Positions 43,311 to 54,971 of a DNA stretch of 64,000 nucleotides are shown one piece after another. Where the stretch lies: NCBI RefSeq assembly GCF_016937515.1, contig NZ_JAFHKM010000002.1, forward strand, positions 5,823,001-5,887,000. The letters run 5' to 3'. Within the stretch, counting starts at the first letter, position 1. Each line of letters starts with the position of its first letter. The notes under the pieces were generated by a model, which was not told where the DNA came from, made no database searches, and saw nothing but the letters and a program-made list of their open reading frames with translations. The translations under genes were made by a program, and so were the position numbers. The stretch comes from Cohnella algarum (GTDB lineage: Bacteria > Bacillota > Bacilli > Paenibacillales > Paenibacillaceae).

Positions 43311-46300
43311 TTACGGTTTGGCCAGATGCGGAATAATCTCCTCGATCATCCTGTCGGCGAATGCCGCGTCGATCTGTCTGCCGGATAATGCCCTTACCAT
43401 GTTCTCCAGCGCTTTCAAGCCAATAAGCAATTTCCTCCGGTCCGTTTGCCGCATCAGGTAATCGGCCATGGCCAGCAGGCTGTGCAAGACGAGCCTGTTT
43501 CGAATCCAGCCCATTTGACCGGCATATTTCAGGACGGACTTCAGTTGGGACAAGTCCATTTGCACTTCCAGCACATACTGCCCGACGGCTTCGTTGCCCG
43601 CATGGTCCAAAGCTTCGGCCGCGACGGTATGGCTGCCGATGGACAGCTCCATCGGTTCCAGAACGAACGCCAGGGCGACCGCTTCCCCGTCGAGCGTGGC
43701 GTTGCCGCTCGCGATGCCGCTCAACGCATCGGCCAGCGATACGCTCACCTGGATCCGGTCGGTAAGACCGAACGTCGGACCGGGAACGGTTCCCGCGGGG
43801 CCGATCGCCGAAGCGGAGATCTCGATCGTCGGAGGCGTCAGGTCGATCTTCACCTGCGTCTGCCGGACGACCTCCTGATTGCCGGCTCGGTCGATGCTGT
43901 AATAGCGAATCGTATGCGCGCCTTCGCCGTCGACCGCGATCGTATTGCCTTCGGCAAAAGGCCCATCGTTCAGGCTGTACATCGTCTTCGCCACGCTGCC
44001 CCTGTCGTCCGTCGCGGTCAGCGTAATCGTCTGGGCCTGACGGTGCCAGCCCGGCTGCGCATCGTCGACGGTCGTGGGAGGCGTCGTATCGATCGGAACG
44101 TTGCGGAACGTAATGTTGCCCGACTTCGCATAGACGCCGAAGTACCCCGCTTCCGCGATGCGGCCGTCTCCTTCGTCGAGAAAATCCATGACCGGATATC
44201 CGTTGACGCGGAGCGTCAGCCTCACGCCCCCGGCCTCGTTCACGGCCGCCGTCTGCACCAGCATATCCTGACCGAACGTAAAGTAGCGGTTGGGAATGGC
44301 CTCTCCGCCGATTCCGAGCTGTCCTTCGATGAAGCCGAACAGCACGGTTCGCACGCCGGCATTGAATCGCTGAACCTCGATGATGTCCGGCTTGAACGTG
44401 ATCATATACGCTTCGTTGCCGGCGTCGAAGATGCTCAGGTCCGGCTGCCGGTTCCGCAGGCTGATCGAAGGCCAGCCGACAATGCTTTCGATGTTCATGA
44501 AGAAGACAAGCTGGTCGTCTCCGTACGTTCTTCCCTGGTACGCGGCGAATCCGCTGGGCGTTACTCCGGGGGTAAACAGCGTTATCGAGTTTTCGTCCCC
44601 GGACTTGGTTCCGTGGCCGTCGAGAAGCCAGGCATCGAAATCCGCGATCGCGTCGTTTAGAGCCGTGCCCTTGTAATCGATGACCTGTACGGCGAACGAT
44701 TCGGTCACGACGGCTCCTTCATAAGCGGCCGTCACGTCGATGATCGACGCGCCGGGGAGATGAGCGGCGAGCCATCCGTCGCCATCGACCGATACGATGT
44801 CGGGATCGCGGCTGGCGAATTGCAGCGTCGCGTTCGAAAGGATTTGTCCGTACAGAGAAAGCACGATCGTCTCCAATCGCTTGGACGAGTCCAGCAGGAC
44901 GTGAACCGGAGTTTCATGGGGACGCGCCGGTTCGATCCGGTCCAACCGGTCGTCGACATATACGTTTACTGTCGCCGTCACGGTCGTGTTTCCTGCCGTG
45001 ACCGCCACGGTAACCTTCGATTTTCCGGAGCCTGCGGCCGTCAGCTTTCCTTGTCCGTCCACGAGGACGACGCCGGCATCTTCCGATCCGTACTCGATCC
45101 GGGTCACGTTGCCGAGGTCGAACGGCTCCCCCTTGGGCGTCAGCACCGCGATCGGCAAATCGAAAAACTCGCCGCTATTCAAATTGACCGTTTCCGGAGC
45201 CGCTACCTCGCCTAGCCGCATTTCCCCGATATCCCGGTACTCCGCCTCCAATCCCGATCGCGCGATAATATCCAGCGCTTCCTGCGGCCACTGGCCGTTC
45301 GGATAAACGCGGGTATCCGTAATCCGGATATCGACGCCGCTGTTCTGCAAATAGGCCGTCGTGGTGTAGTTGCCGTCCAGCGTGATTTCGCGGATCGAAT
45401 TCGTCCAGATGTGCAGCCACCGCGGCACGAATTGGTTCTCCCAGAAGGTCGATTTGCGCAGATCGACCACGTTGCGGTCGATTCGCCAAAAGGTCGACCC
45501 TTCGTCCGGGTACAGCGCGCCCGATTGATTCATCTGGTTTTTGATATAATTTTCCGCGATGACGTTTGGCGAATCCGCCGTGCCTCCCGTTCCTCCGAGC
45601 GTATAGACGGCCCCGCCGTCGTAGAGGCCTGCTCCGAGCAGGTCGTAGATGAAATTGCGCTCGATTCTCACGTTCCGTATGGCCGACGTCGGAATAAATT
45701 GCCAGCCGTAGCCGATATGAATGCCGCTGTACGGAATGTTGAATATCTCGTTGTGGCTGATGTCCATATCGACCGGAAATCCGGCCGAAATGGCCGAAGC
45801 CGAACGATATTCGACCCCGATGTCGTGAATATAGTTGTTGACGACGTCGTTGTTCTTCATGAGCAGCCGGCTGTCCGGCGGATCGAAGATGGCGGGTCGT
45901 TGCGGGTCGGTTCCCCGATAGTGACCGCCCCGCCCGAAAGATCATAGAACTTGTTGCCGCGGATCATGCTGTTGCGAACGCCTTGAACCATCTTCAAAGC
46001 AGTGGAACCGAGCTTGCTGAATTCGTTCCGCTCGAAGACGATGCCGTTCGCTCTTCTGACCGTTATGGCGGCATCGGGAAGGGTGTCGATGCCGTTCGTG
46101 CGGATGTGATTGTTCTGGGCGTCCGGGTGGCCGATGCTTCCGTTCGGATGCAGCCAGGTCGTATAAGCAAAGCTCAACCCTTCGAACCGAACGTCCCGGA
46201 TCGGCGCATCCAGGCTGCTGCCCTCCGCCGTTATCAATTTCTCCAGGACCGGAGCGATAACCTCGGCCGAAGCGAGATCCTCTCCTTCCCTCGGTTTGTA

Positions 46301-48891
46301 ATAGAACGTATCGGTCGTCCGGTCCAGATACCATTCGCCTTCCTCGTCGAGCAGCTCGTAGGCGTTCTCGTAATACCAGGGCGCCTTGGCCGAATGGCTT
46401 CCTTTATGCGTAACGTAATACCAGCCGGGCTGCTTCATCTTGATCGTCGCAATCCCGTTCTCCGCGGTGATCGATTCCACGCCCATGCGCGAATTGGTCC
46501 ACAATGATTTGTATACCATTTCCATATCGGATACGTTCCCCCACTCGGCCAGAAACGTATCCGTCGTCGTATGGCCGACCACGCCGTCGTCCCACGTCGC
46601 GTTTGAAAGTCCGCCTGCGCTTCGCGCCCGTATGCCCCGCACGCCGTTGACGTACAATTGGCGGGTTTCGATATCGCCGCCCGCGTAGGCGCGGTAAATG
46701 TTCTTCTCCGGATCGTGCAGCGTCCATCCCGTGATCGCCTTGCCGCCGCCGATCACCGCCTTCTCGCCGGAATAAGCCTGATAGACGATGCGGTAGCCGT
46801 TCGAGCCCGAATCCCGTTCGTCCAGCGCAAACGTATCGTTCAGCGCGTACGTTCCGCCGCGAAGAATGACCCTCACGTCCCCGATCAGCGGACGCTGAAT
46901 CGCCCGGACGGCATCGCGAGCCCGCTCCAGCGTCCCGAACGGGGCCGCCTCCGTCCCCGGATTGCCGTCGTCGCCGTCAGGAGACACGTAATAGTCCGCT
47001 TGCACGGTTCGCGGAACGACCGTTACGGCGCATTCCGCGCGAAACTCGCCATCGTTCGACACGGCGGCAATGACGGCCGTGCCCGTTCCGACGAGGAACG
47101 CTTCCCCTTCCTCGTTGACGACGGCGACGGTTTCGTCGCTCGAACTCCAACGCACGCCCCGATCCGTCGCATTCGCCGGCTGCACGATCGCTTCAAGATC
47201 GAGGATGGAATCGACCGGGTGCGTCGCTTCGGCTGCGTTCAATTCGATTCCCGTAACCGGCTGGTAAAAGACTTCGACGGCTGCGGAGGCGCTCAGGCTC
47301 CCATCCGCCGACGTTGCCGTGATCGTCGCCTCCCCGGCGCTTTTGCCCGTGACGATTCCGTTCATATCCACCTCGGCGACGCCCGGATCGCTCGAGCTCC
47401 ATTCGACGCATCGAAAAGCGGCGTTATCCGGCATGATCCTCGCGGTCGCCTGCTGCCGGTTCCCGACGGACAGCCGGAACTCCGCCGGCTCCAGCCCGAT
47501 CGTTTCGACGGCGCGGTAGTCGTAAGCGGCGATCCAATCCAGATAGATCGCCCCGCTCTCCGTTCGATAGATTCCGAACTGCAATTGTTCGATCCGGGCG
47601 ACGGGGTTGAGAAACGGAAGCCGCGTTCGGACGATCGACCCGTCGATGAAGAAATTGTAGGTCCCGGCATCGGCGTCAAGCTCGAGCCGGAACTCGTACC
47701 AGCGGCCGGGCTCGTAAGGCTGAACCCGCTGCCATGTCGTGCCGACGAGCACCGCTAAATATCCGTCGTTGTAAAACGCGACTTGCGCAACCGACTGCCC
47801 GTTCGTTCCGATGACCGATGCGGGGTATGCCATCGCGTTGTTTTGCATCGCCATCGCCCGGACGACGAGCGTCGTTTTGGAGGCGGGCTGCAAAAGGACG
47901 TTCCTTGCATAGAAGCTCGAGTCCGTCGGAATCGGCTTGACGATATGCATGGCCTGGCCGGATGTCGACGGAGCTTCGGCGATTACCGCGAAAGCCCCGT
48001 CGGTTGTCGTGAACGACCAGCCGGCAGGCGGCGATCCGATCGGCTGGCGGTTGAACGTCTCGTGCAGCAATTCGCCTAGCACGATGTCCGAAGGCTGCAC
48101 CTGGACGACGCTCGTCGCCCGGATGCCGCCGTCCGATGCCGTGGCCGCGATGACGGCTTCGCCCGAGCTTGCCGCGGTCACGATCCCGTTCGCATCCACT
48201 TTCGCCGCGAGCGGATTGCTCGAACTCCATTCGACTGAACGGAACGTCGCGTCCGCCGGCTCGAACGATACGGCCAAGCCCAAGCGATCGCCGACCTCGA
48301 GAAGGGTGGAAGCCGGCTGTACCGTCAGTTGTTGCACGGCGCGATAGGGCTGATGCCGATGCTGTCGTAATACGCGGTGCCGGCGTCGGTCCGGAAAATG
48401 CCGATCTGCAATTGCGCGATAACCGCGGACGTTTGAAAGCCGATTCGCGCTTTCGTCAGCACGCCGTCAATCGAAATATCGTAGGTCTGCGCAACCGTAT
48501 CAAGCGCCAGGGTAAAATCGTACCAGCGGCCTGCTTCGTAGCGCTGGAGAGGGATCCATCTCGTTCCTTCCAAATACGAAATGTAGCCGTTGCTGTTGAA
48601 GCCGAACTGGACGAGCGCCTGTCCGTTTCCGCCCAGAAGCGAAGGCGCGTAGACGAGCGCATTCGTCTGCATTGCCATGACCCGAACGCTTACGGACGCT
48701 TTCTCCAATCCCGACGGAAAAGGGGTCCTCGCATAAAAGCTGACGTCCGTGGCAGCCGCCTTGCTGATCTGCATGCTTTTGCGGGTCGAATCCGGAACTT
48801 CCGCCACGATAGCAAACGCCTCTTCCAACTGGGTATACGACCACCCTGCCGGCCGTTCGCCGGTCGCCAACGAATCGAATGTTTCGTTCAT
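43311..48891 (-). pseudogene. GH141-like right-handed beta-helix protein with Big_2 domains, two frameshifts
   Basis: Frame breaks lie at about 48347-48349 and 45889-45896. One extra base at each gives exactly 1861 codons (1860 residues), and the sequence then reads through. Order: a jellyroll-like carbohydrate-binding module, Big_2-like domain, a second copy of the module (NETFDSLATGERPAGW versus HETFNRQPIGSPPAGW), two more Big_2 domains, then the beta-helix catalytic region beginning YYVSPDGDDGNPGTEAAPF as in GH141 and related families, a further Ig domain, a LamG-like module, two Ig-like/OmpL47-type domains and a small helical tail. Big_2 domains imply export, yet no signal peptide follows ATG 48891 despite a strong ribosome site (GGAGGAG). 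Hydrolyses or cleaves a complex polysaccharide by inference. Confidence 0.8.
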
Positions 48892-49034
48892 GACGTCTCC
48901 TCCTTCGTTTCCGGTTCGAGAGACTTGGCGCTAACGGCAACGAGACGCAAGTCGCTGCCGCCAACGCCGCAACGCTCGCCCAACTTTCGGCTTCTAGCTT
49001 CTTGCGCTTGCTTTTGCCCTCCTATGATGAAGCG

Positions 49035-49066
49035 GCATTACGGCATTACCGCATTACCGCATTACC
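49035..49066. repeat. Four 8-bp tandem repeats spanning the stop codon of the binding-protein gene
   Basis: GCATTACG followed by three GCATTACC units; the minus-strand TAA stop at 49062-49064 lies in the last unit. Slippage would hardly change the protein. Confidence 0.7.
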
Positions 49067-50588
49067 GCGATGCCTTCCAGGCGTCGATCTGCTTCTGCTT
49101 CTCAGCGATGATGGCATCCGCCCCGGCCGCCTTCAGCCGGTCCAAAAATTGCGGCAAATACTTTTCCGGATCGACGGAGCCCGTCAGCAATCCCGGAGTA
49201 TACTCGTCGAGCACCGATTGGGTTTGCGCGATTTCCGCTTTGACCGGTTCGATATCGAAGTTGAATCCAAGCAGCTTGGAACGTTCCGCCCGATTGTTGA
49301 GATCGATCGTTTGCTGCCAGACGTCGTCGGGCTGCTCCGGCAGCAGGTACGCGTTAAACTGGTTGCCGAACGACCAGGACTTGTTCGGGAAGTAGCCGCT
49401 GTCGGCAATCGGTTCGATGCGGTCGGCGCCTGTCTTCTTGTAATGCTTGTTCTCGATGCCGAAGCTGAGCAAGTTGTACAGTTCCTTGTCCGTGTTCATC
49501 AGTTCGATGAGCATCATCGCCCGCTCGGGGTTTTTGGACGTCCGGCTGATCGCTTGCAGCGTAATCGAAATATTCGCCGTCGTGACGAACGGCCGGTCCA
49601 GCACGTGCTGCGCGACGTCATTCCCGCCTACAAGCGCTTTCATCTCCGCGTTTCCGCCAGGCTTGATATTGTTCCACATGCTGAGCGACAGGCTTCCGTC
49701 GGAGGTGCTGCCGACCTGGGCGGTCGCCACGTCCTTGTTGATATAGCCCTTCTCGTACCAGTCGCGGATCAGCTTGATATGCTCCAGGAAGGACGGCTCG
49801 GTATACTGGTTGATGACCTTCAGGCTGTCGTCGCCGATTTTGACGGTTCCGGGCGACATCGGGGACAGGATCGAATCGAAGCCGTAATAAGTCAGCATAT
49901 CTTTCCAAATGCCCGCCTTCGACATGTAAAACGGCGTGCTGTTGCTGCTCTCTCCTTCTTTCATGCTTTTAAGCAGGGGCTCCAGTTCCTCCAGCTTGTT
50001 CACGCCGGTCAGGTCGAACGCATATTTGTCGAGCATCCGCTGCTGCACGACGACGCCGTTTTGCCTGGCCACGATTTGATAGTTCGGGACGCCGTAGATG
50101 CGCTTGTCGACCGTGACCGCCTCCCAGAAGTCTTCGGGAATGGACGCGAACGTCTGCGGAGCGTACGTCTTGATCAAATCGTCGAGCGGAATAAACGCCC
50201 CTTTGGCCACGCTCCCGTAAAAATCCCCGCCAAGCGAGGAGGAAGCGAAGGCGAGATCGAACGTTTCTCCTGCCGCGATCATCGTTTTGATTTTCGTATC
50301 GTATACGCCGCCGTCAATAAAACGAAGCTCCACTTCCGCGTTGATTTTCTCTTTTACGATTTTATTGAACGCTTCCTGAACGGCGGCCCCGTCCGTCTGC
50401 GGCGATGCCCTTAGCAGCCAGACCAGCTTCGCAGGAGGCAGCGCATCCGGCGTTTCGCTCGCTCCGGTCTGTACCGGCGTTTGCGTTTCCGCTGCCGGCT
50501 TCTCGTTCGACGTGCCGCACCCGGCCAAAGCCGCGAATGCCAACGCCAAGGCAATACCAAGGAACCCCGCCTTTTTTCCGACTTTCAT
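49062..50588 (-). CDS. LplA-type extracellular sugar-binding lipoprotein
   Basis: About 508 residues, the large SBP class paired with LplB/LplC-type permeases. ATG 50588 (MKVGKKAGF) follows GGGAGG closely; lipobox LAGCGTS. Mature part begins after an Ala/Glu/Pro/Thr-rich linker. The C-terminal EYTPGLLTGSVDPEKYLPQF segment is characteristic. It binds the oligosaccharide released by the neighbouring beta-helix enzyme (inference). The beta-helix gene follows after 170 bases, with four 8-bp repeats at the junction. Confidence 0.88.
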   Translation of the reverse strand: MKVGKKAGFLGIALALAFAALAGCGTSNEKPAAETQTPVQTGASETPDALPPAKLVWLLRASPQTDGAAVQEAFNKIVKEKINAEVELRFIDGGVYDTKIKTMIAAGETFDLAFASSSLGGDFYGSVAKGAFIPLDDLIKTYAPQTFASIPEDFWEAVTVDKRIYGVPNYQIVARQNGVVVQQRMLDKYAFDLTGVNKLEELEPLLKSMKEGESSNSTPFYMSKAGIWKDMLTYYGFDSILSPMSPGTVKIGDDSLKVINQYTEPSFLEHIKLIRDWYEKGYINKDVATAQVGSTSDGSLSLSMWNNIKPGGNAEMKALVGGNDVAQHVLDRPFVTTANISITLQAISRTSKNPERAMMLIELMNTDKELYNLLSFGIENKHYKKTGADRIEPIADSGYFPNKSWSFGNQFNAYLLPEQPDDVWQQTIDLNNRAERSKLLGFNFDIEPVKAEIAQTQSVLDEYTPGLLTGSVDPEKYLPQFLDRLKAAGADAIIAEKQKQIDAWKASR

Positions 50589-50639
50589 TCCGTTTCCTCC
50601 CTGATTTGTATTGCGCACTATCATTCTATTCATCGCGGA

Positions 50640-51521
50640 CTACCCTTTGACCGCTCCATCCGCCAATCCTTTGACAAAGTATTTTTGGAAAAAGGGGAAT
50701 ACGAGCAGCATCGGCCCGGCCACGACAAGCGCCATCGCCATGCGCGCCGCTTCCGACGGGAAGTCGGCGATTTCCACGATGCCCGTATCCAGCGCCGTTC
50801 TAAGCAATTCCTGGATATTGGCCATCATGACGTACAGGAGCAATTGCAGCGGATATAAATTCGTACTGTCGATATACAGCAGCCCGAGAAACCAGTCGTT
50901 CCAATACCTTAGCACCGTAAGCAATCCGATCGTCGCCAGCGCCGGCTTGCTCATCGGGATGATCAAGGTGAACAAAATGCGTTTTTCGCTGCAACCGTCC
51001 ACCGTCGCCGCTTCGATGATCTCGTGGGACAGCTGCGAGAAGTAGGTCCGCAGCATAATGATGAACCAGGGAGCGGCGAGATAGGGCAAAATCAACACCC
51101 AGAGCGTATCCTTCATCTGAAGATAATTCGAAATGACAATGTAAGTGGGAACGAGTCCTCCGTGAAACAGCATCGTAAAGACGACATAAAACATCAGCTT
51201 GCCCCGATGGATGTAATCTCTTCTGGACAATGGGTAGGCAATCATGGACATGACCAGCAGAGAAAGAAACGTTCCGGTTATCGTGACGAACAACGAAACG
51301 CCGTAAGCCCGAAAAATGCGCTCCGACGCCATGAACACATACTCGTACGCCTCCAGATTGATGTCTTGGGGCCAAAACGAATACCCCGTCGCCGCGATTC
51401 TCTCCCCGGAGGACAGCGAGATCGAGACCATGAGCGCAATGGGCGCAATGCAGGCGATGGACAGCAGCAACAGCGGGATGTGCGCGATCCATCTGGCCGT
51501 TCGGGATCGGGTTCCGGACAT
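50640..51521 (-). CDS. Sugar ABC permease, LplC/YtcP (MalG-like) type
   Basis: 293 residues, about six membrane helices, EAA-type loop IIEAATVDGCSEKRILFTLIIP (about 177-198) and C-terminus FVKGLADGAVKG typical of LplC-like subunits. Pairs with the LplB-type permease encoded 28 bases upstream. A paralogue of the 58591-59487 gene. Confidence 0.9.
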   Translation of the reverse strand: MSGTRSRTARWIAHIPLLLLSIACIAPIALMVSISLSSGERIAATGYSFWPQDINLEAYEYVFMASERIFRAYGVSLFVTITGTFLSLLVMSMIAYPLSRRDYIHRGKLMFYVVFTMLFHGGLVPTYIVISNYLQMKDTLWVLILPYLAAPWFIIMLRTYFSQLSHEIIEAATVDGCSEKRILFTLIIPMSKPALATIGLLTVLRYWNDWFLGLLYIDSTNLYPLQLLLYVMMANIQELLRTALDTGIVEIADFPSEAARMAMALVVAGPMLLVFPFFQKYFVKGLADGAVKG

Positions 51522-51549
51522 GCCGCGTCCCTCCTTTAGATCGACTATG

Positions 51550-52527
51550 TTAGAATAAAGCGTTTTCTTTGCTGTGTTTCCGAATCAGCACATTGACCAG
51601 CACGATGAGCACGAACCCGACGACAGATTGATACAGCCCGACTGCCGAAGCCATGCCGATATCGCCGATCGTTCGCAAAGAACGGTACACATAGGTATCG
51701 ATGACGTCCGTCGTCGAGTAAAGAATGCCGCTATCCTGCGTGACCATATAGAAGAGCCCGAACTCGGCGTGAAAGATGTTCCCGAGGCTGATCAGGAACA
51801 TGATAATGACCAAGGGAGCCAGCATCGGCACCGTTAAATACCGGCGCATTTGGCCGTTCGTCGCCCCGTCCACCGCCGCCGCTTCGTAGTAGGTTCGGTC
51901 AAACCCCATAATTCCCGCGTAATAGATGATCGCGCCGTGGCCGACATACTTCCAGAAGTGCACCGCCGTCAAAACGAAGGGCCAGACCTGAGGCTCGGAG
52001 TACCACGAAACCGCTTCCAATCCTAACCATTCCATGCCTTTGTTCAGGATGCCCAGGTCGATGTTCAAGAACGCGTACACGATCAGGGCGACGACCGGCC
52101 ACGATAGAAAATAAGGAAAGAACATCGTGGTCTGGTAAAATTGTTTCAGCCATTTTCGATGGACCTCGCTGAGCAGAATCGCCACGGCGACGGAGCCGAT
52201 CGTGCCGACGACGATAAAGATGAAGTTCAGGCCGATCGTGTTCCTCGTTACTCTCCACGCATCGGCGGAAGTAAAGAAGAATTTGAAATTGTCGAAGGCC
52301 GCCCATTCGCTGCCCCACACTCCGAGGTCGTAGCGAAAATTTTTGAACGCGAGCACGATACCGCCCATGGGGAGGTATTGAAACGTAAACAACAGGAGGA
52401 TGGCCGGCAACGCCAACCATGTGAGCTGTCTGGCCTGTCTTCTTCGATAAACCATCCCTTTCCTTTTAACTTTAACTTTCTCTTTCCCGGCGCCTGCCGG
52501 TTTTTCCGCTGCCGCTTCATTCAACAT
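51550..52527 (-). CDS. Sugar ABC permease, LplB/YteP (MalF-like) type
   Basis: 325 residues; basic cytoplasmic N-terminus (KVKVKRKGMVYRRR), about six membrane helices, EAA-type loop YYEAAAVDGATNGQMRRYLTVP (about 217-238), C-terminus ENALF shared with the paralogue at 59501-60433. First transport gene of the operon, encoded directly after the AraC-type membrane regulator. Confidence 0.9.
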   Translation of the reverse strand: MLNEAAAEKPAGAGKEKVKVKRKGMVYRRRQARQLTWLALPAILLLFTFQYLPMGGIVLAFKNFRYDLGVWGSEWAAFDNFKFFFTSADAWRVTRNTIGLNFIFIVVGTIGSVAVAILLSEVHRKWLKQFYQTTMFFPYFLSWPVVALIVYAFLNIDLGILNKGMEWLGLEAVSWYSEPQVWPFVLTAVHFWKYVGHGAIIYYAGIMGFDRTYYEAAAVDGATNGQMRRYLTVPMLAPLVIIMFLISLGNIFHAEFGLFYMVTQDSGILYSTTDVIDTYVYRSLRTIGDIGMASAVGLYQSVVGFVLIVLVNVLIRKHSKENALF

Positions 52528-52670
52528 TCAACATTCACCACCATCCCTATAACGAGTGCGGCTCACTACACAATATAGGGAAGCCGGGCGGCGATTTGCC
52601 ACTTGCAATTTCAAGGATTTATCGCTTTGAGTATGTCAATTTCCCGGAATCCCATGCCGGACGCGTCCGC

Positions 52671-54971
52671 TTACATCGGACCGGGGCGCTTCATTTGCTC
52701 GACGACCGCATGCATGCGGTATTCGTTGGGCGTCACGCCGAACTCGTTTTTGAATGCCTTGTAAAAGCTCGCTTCGTTGTGGAAGCCGGACGAGGCCGCG
52801 ATTTCCCGAACGCTCTTGTCCGTCGATTTCAGCAGATAACGAACCTTCTCCATGCGGAGATCGAAAATGTATCTCGATATCGATTTCTGCGCCGCTTCCT
52901 TGAACAGTTCGCTCAAATGGCCGACCGACAACCTGAACTCCGCCGCGATGGCTTTCGGGCTCAGCTCCTCGTCGGTCAGGTGAAGATGAATGTAGCCGAT
53001 AACCGATTCGACGATGACCTGATGCTTGGTCGCAACCGATTGGGAGGATTGCCGGACGACCGTCTCGAACAGTTGATCGAAATGGCGCCGGATTTCCTCG
53101 AGCGTATCCGACTGCAAAATGACGCCGTGAAACCGGTCCATATCGAGTTCGATTTTTTCGAACCGGCTGCGGTTCATTTCGTGCAACGTTCTGCCGATGG
53201 CCAGAGAGAGCTGCAGCAGCGACAGAGAGAGGCGTTGATTGTCGCAGCAGCCCAGCGAAGCGATAAACTGGGCAAACGCCTCCTTCATCGCTTCGGCGTT
53301 TTGGGCTTTGATCGCTTCCGTCAGCTTGCGTTCCGCCGTTTCGGGATAGTCGGACTTGTCGTCCCGTTCCGGGATATCGCCGACTTCGATAAGGCAGCCG
53401 CTTCCCAGGGACATCTGATATTGCCGAAGCCGCTGGGTGTTTTTGAACAGTTCCGACAGCCTCGAGATATCGCCGGACGATTGGCCGATGATGGCCGAAA
53501 TCGTCATCATTCGGCTAACCCGATTGACCAGAGACTGTATCATACGAATCTGCTCCCGCAAATGTTTCATCGCATCCCCCATGCCTTGAACGTCCGTGCC
53601 GAGCAAGTAAGCGTACTCGCCGTCGCCCAGATCCGTTTTCGCGCAGGCCGCCCAAGCGCCGAACACCTCGTCGGCGATGTTGAACAACGAGAGCTTTACC
53701 AGCTGCCTCTCGGAGTTGGGCATTCTCGCATACAGCCGGGTCTGGTCGAAGGTCAGCAGGACGAGTGCGTAGGATCTGCCCGCCTGGCATATGGCCTCCA
53801 GTTCGCGCAGCGCCTCCCCCATGACCGGCGGTTTCGCCGATACGGATTCCGTCAGCAGCGATTTCAGCACATTTTCCTTGATCAGCTCTCGGGTCGACGT
53901 TTTATAGACCTCATACTGCCGGATGCTCGAGTGAAACGCCTTTGCGATATAGTCGGTCTCGTCTTTGGCGTCGCTCATTTCTCCGGCAACCGACATGACC
54001 TTCTTCACCAGATTGGCGATCGGGGAATAAAAAACGCGCGAAAGCGCCACCGATACGGCAACGGCGGCGAGCATCGCCAATACCGCGTATATAATGGTCT
54101 GCCGCCTCGTGTCGAGAATGAAATGAAAAAGACTGTCGTACGGCGCATCGCTGACAAAAGTCCAATCCGTTCCCGGAATGGCATGCGAGGAGATGACCCT
54201 CTTCTGCCCGTCCTCGGTCGCGATCGTGCGGCTTTCCTTTCCGCCGGCCGTTTCCGGCTGCCTCGCGATCGGCCACTCGATCGACTCGAAGGGCCGATAT
54301 CGTTCTCTCGCATCGACGATCACCCGTCCGCTGCCGTCGACGATCATATAATGGGTATCGTCGTCGATCCATTTGAGCAGCTCGCCGCGCAGCCAATCCA
54401 TCTTCACGTTCAGGATCAGCGCGCCGTCTTCGAGCACGTTGCCGCCCCTTTTCTCGAACATGTAGTAGGTGAAAACGGGGATAAGCGTATCGTTCTCGTT
54501 CAGGATCCGGGGAACCGGCTTCAATACGGGCAACGATCCCCCGTCCTTCAGCATGTTCTGCAAATCCCGGTCTTCCTCGGCTCCGATATAATGGTATTGT
54601 TGAAGTCGGTGATTGTACAAAACGGCGGAGTGCAGCATCGGGTTGTTGACGATAATGTTGTGAAACGCATGGACGTACTTGATCCGGTCGAAATCGTTCA
54701 GTTCCTTGGCCTGCATCAGCAATATGTTGCCCGGCGTGAAATATTGCGTGATGGAGAGAGTTCTTACCGTCTCATTCATATACTCGATGTTGTATGTCAA
54801 CTGAGCAAGCAGCTTTTGATTGAGTTCGTAGGCGTTGTCAAAGCCGATCTGCTCGAATTTGTCGTACAGTAATTTGGACAAAAGAGCGACCATCAGCAGC
54901 ATCGCTATCGCCATGTACGCGATCATCTTCATGAACGATTTCGAAATGTTCAGGCGCATCAAGCGGATCAT
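52671..54971 (-). CDS. Membrane-bound AraC-family regulator (YesS-like)
   Basis: About 766 residues from ATG 54971 (MIRLMRLNISKSF), chosen for GGGAGG upstream; an ATG at 55001 has no such site. First membrane helix (about 14-36), a large extracellular sensor (about 37-285), second helix (about 290-312), a cytoplasmic linker region, and a C-terminal AraC double helix-turn-helix (about 655-755; LSPKAIAAEFRLSVGHLSELFK and VREIAASSGFHNEASFYKAFK). It combines sensing and DNA binding in one protein, so no kinase is needed. It likely activates the LplABC-type operon that follows in the same direction. Confidence 0.9.
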   Translation of the reverse strand: MIRLMRLNISKSFMKMIAYMAIAMLLMVALLSKLLYDKFEQIGFDNAYELNQKLLAQLTYNIEYMNETVRTLSITQYFTPGNILLMQAKELNDFDRIKYVHAFHNIIVNNPMLHSAVLYNHRLQQYHYIGAEEDRDLQNMLKDGGSLPVLKPVPRILNENDTLIPVFTYYMFEKRGGNVLEDGALILNVKMDWLRGELLKWIDDDTHYMIVDGSGRVIVDARERYRPFESIEWPIARQPETAGGKESRTIATEDGQKRVISSHAIPGTDWTFVSDAPYDSLFHFILDTRRQTIIYAVLAMLAAVAVSVALSRVFYSPIANLVKKVMSVAGEMSDAKDETDYIAKAFHSSIRQYEVYKTSTRELIKENVLKSLLTESVSAKPPVMGEALRELEAICQAGRSYALVLLTFDQTRLYARMPNSERQLVKLSLFNIADEVFGAWAACAKTDLGDGEYAYLLGTDVQGMGDAMKHLREQIRMIQSLVNRVSRMMTISAIIGQSSGDISRLSELFKNTQRLRQYQMSLGSGCLIEVGDIPERDDKSDYPETAERKLTEAIKAQNAEAMKEAFAQFIASLGCCDNQRLSLSLLQLSLAIGRTLHEMNRSRFEKIELDMDRFHGVILQSDTLEEIRRHFDQLFETVVRQSSQSVATKHQVIVESVIGYIHLHLTDEELSPKAIAAEFRLSVGHLSELFKEAAQKSISRYIFDLRMEKVRYLLKSTDKSVREIAASSGFHNEASFYKAFKNEFGVTPNEYRMHAVVEQMKRPGPM

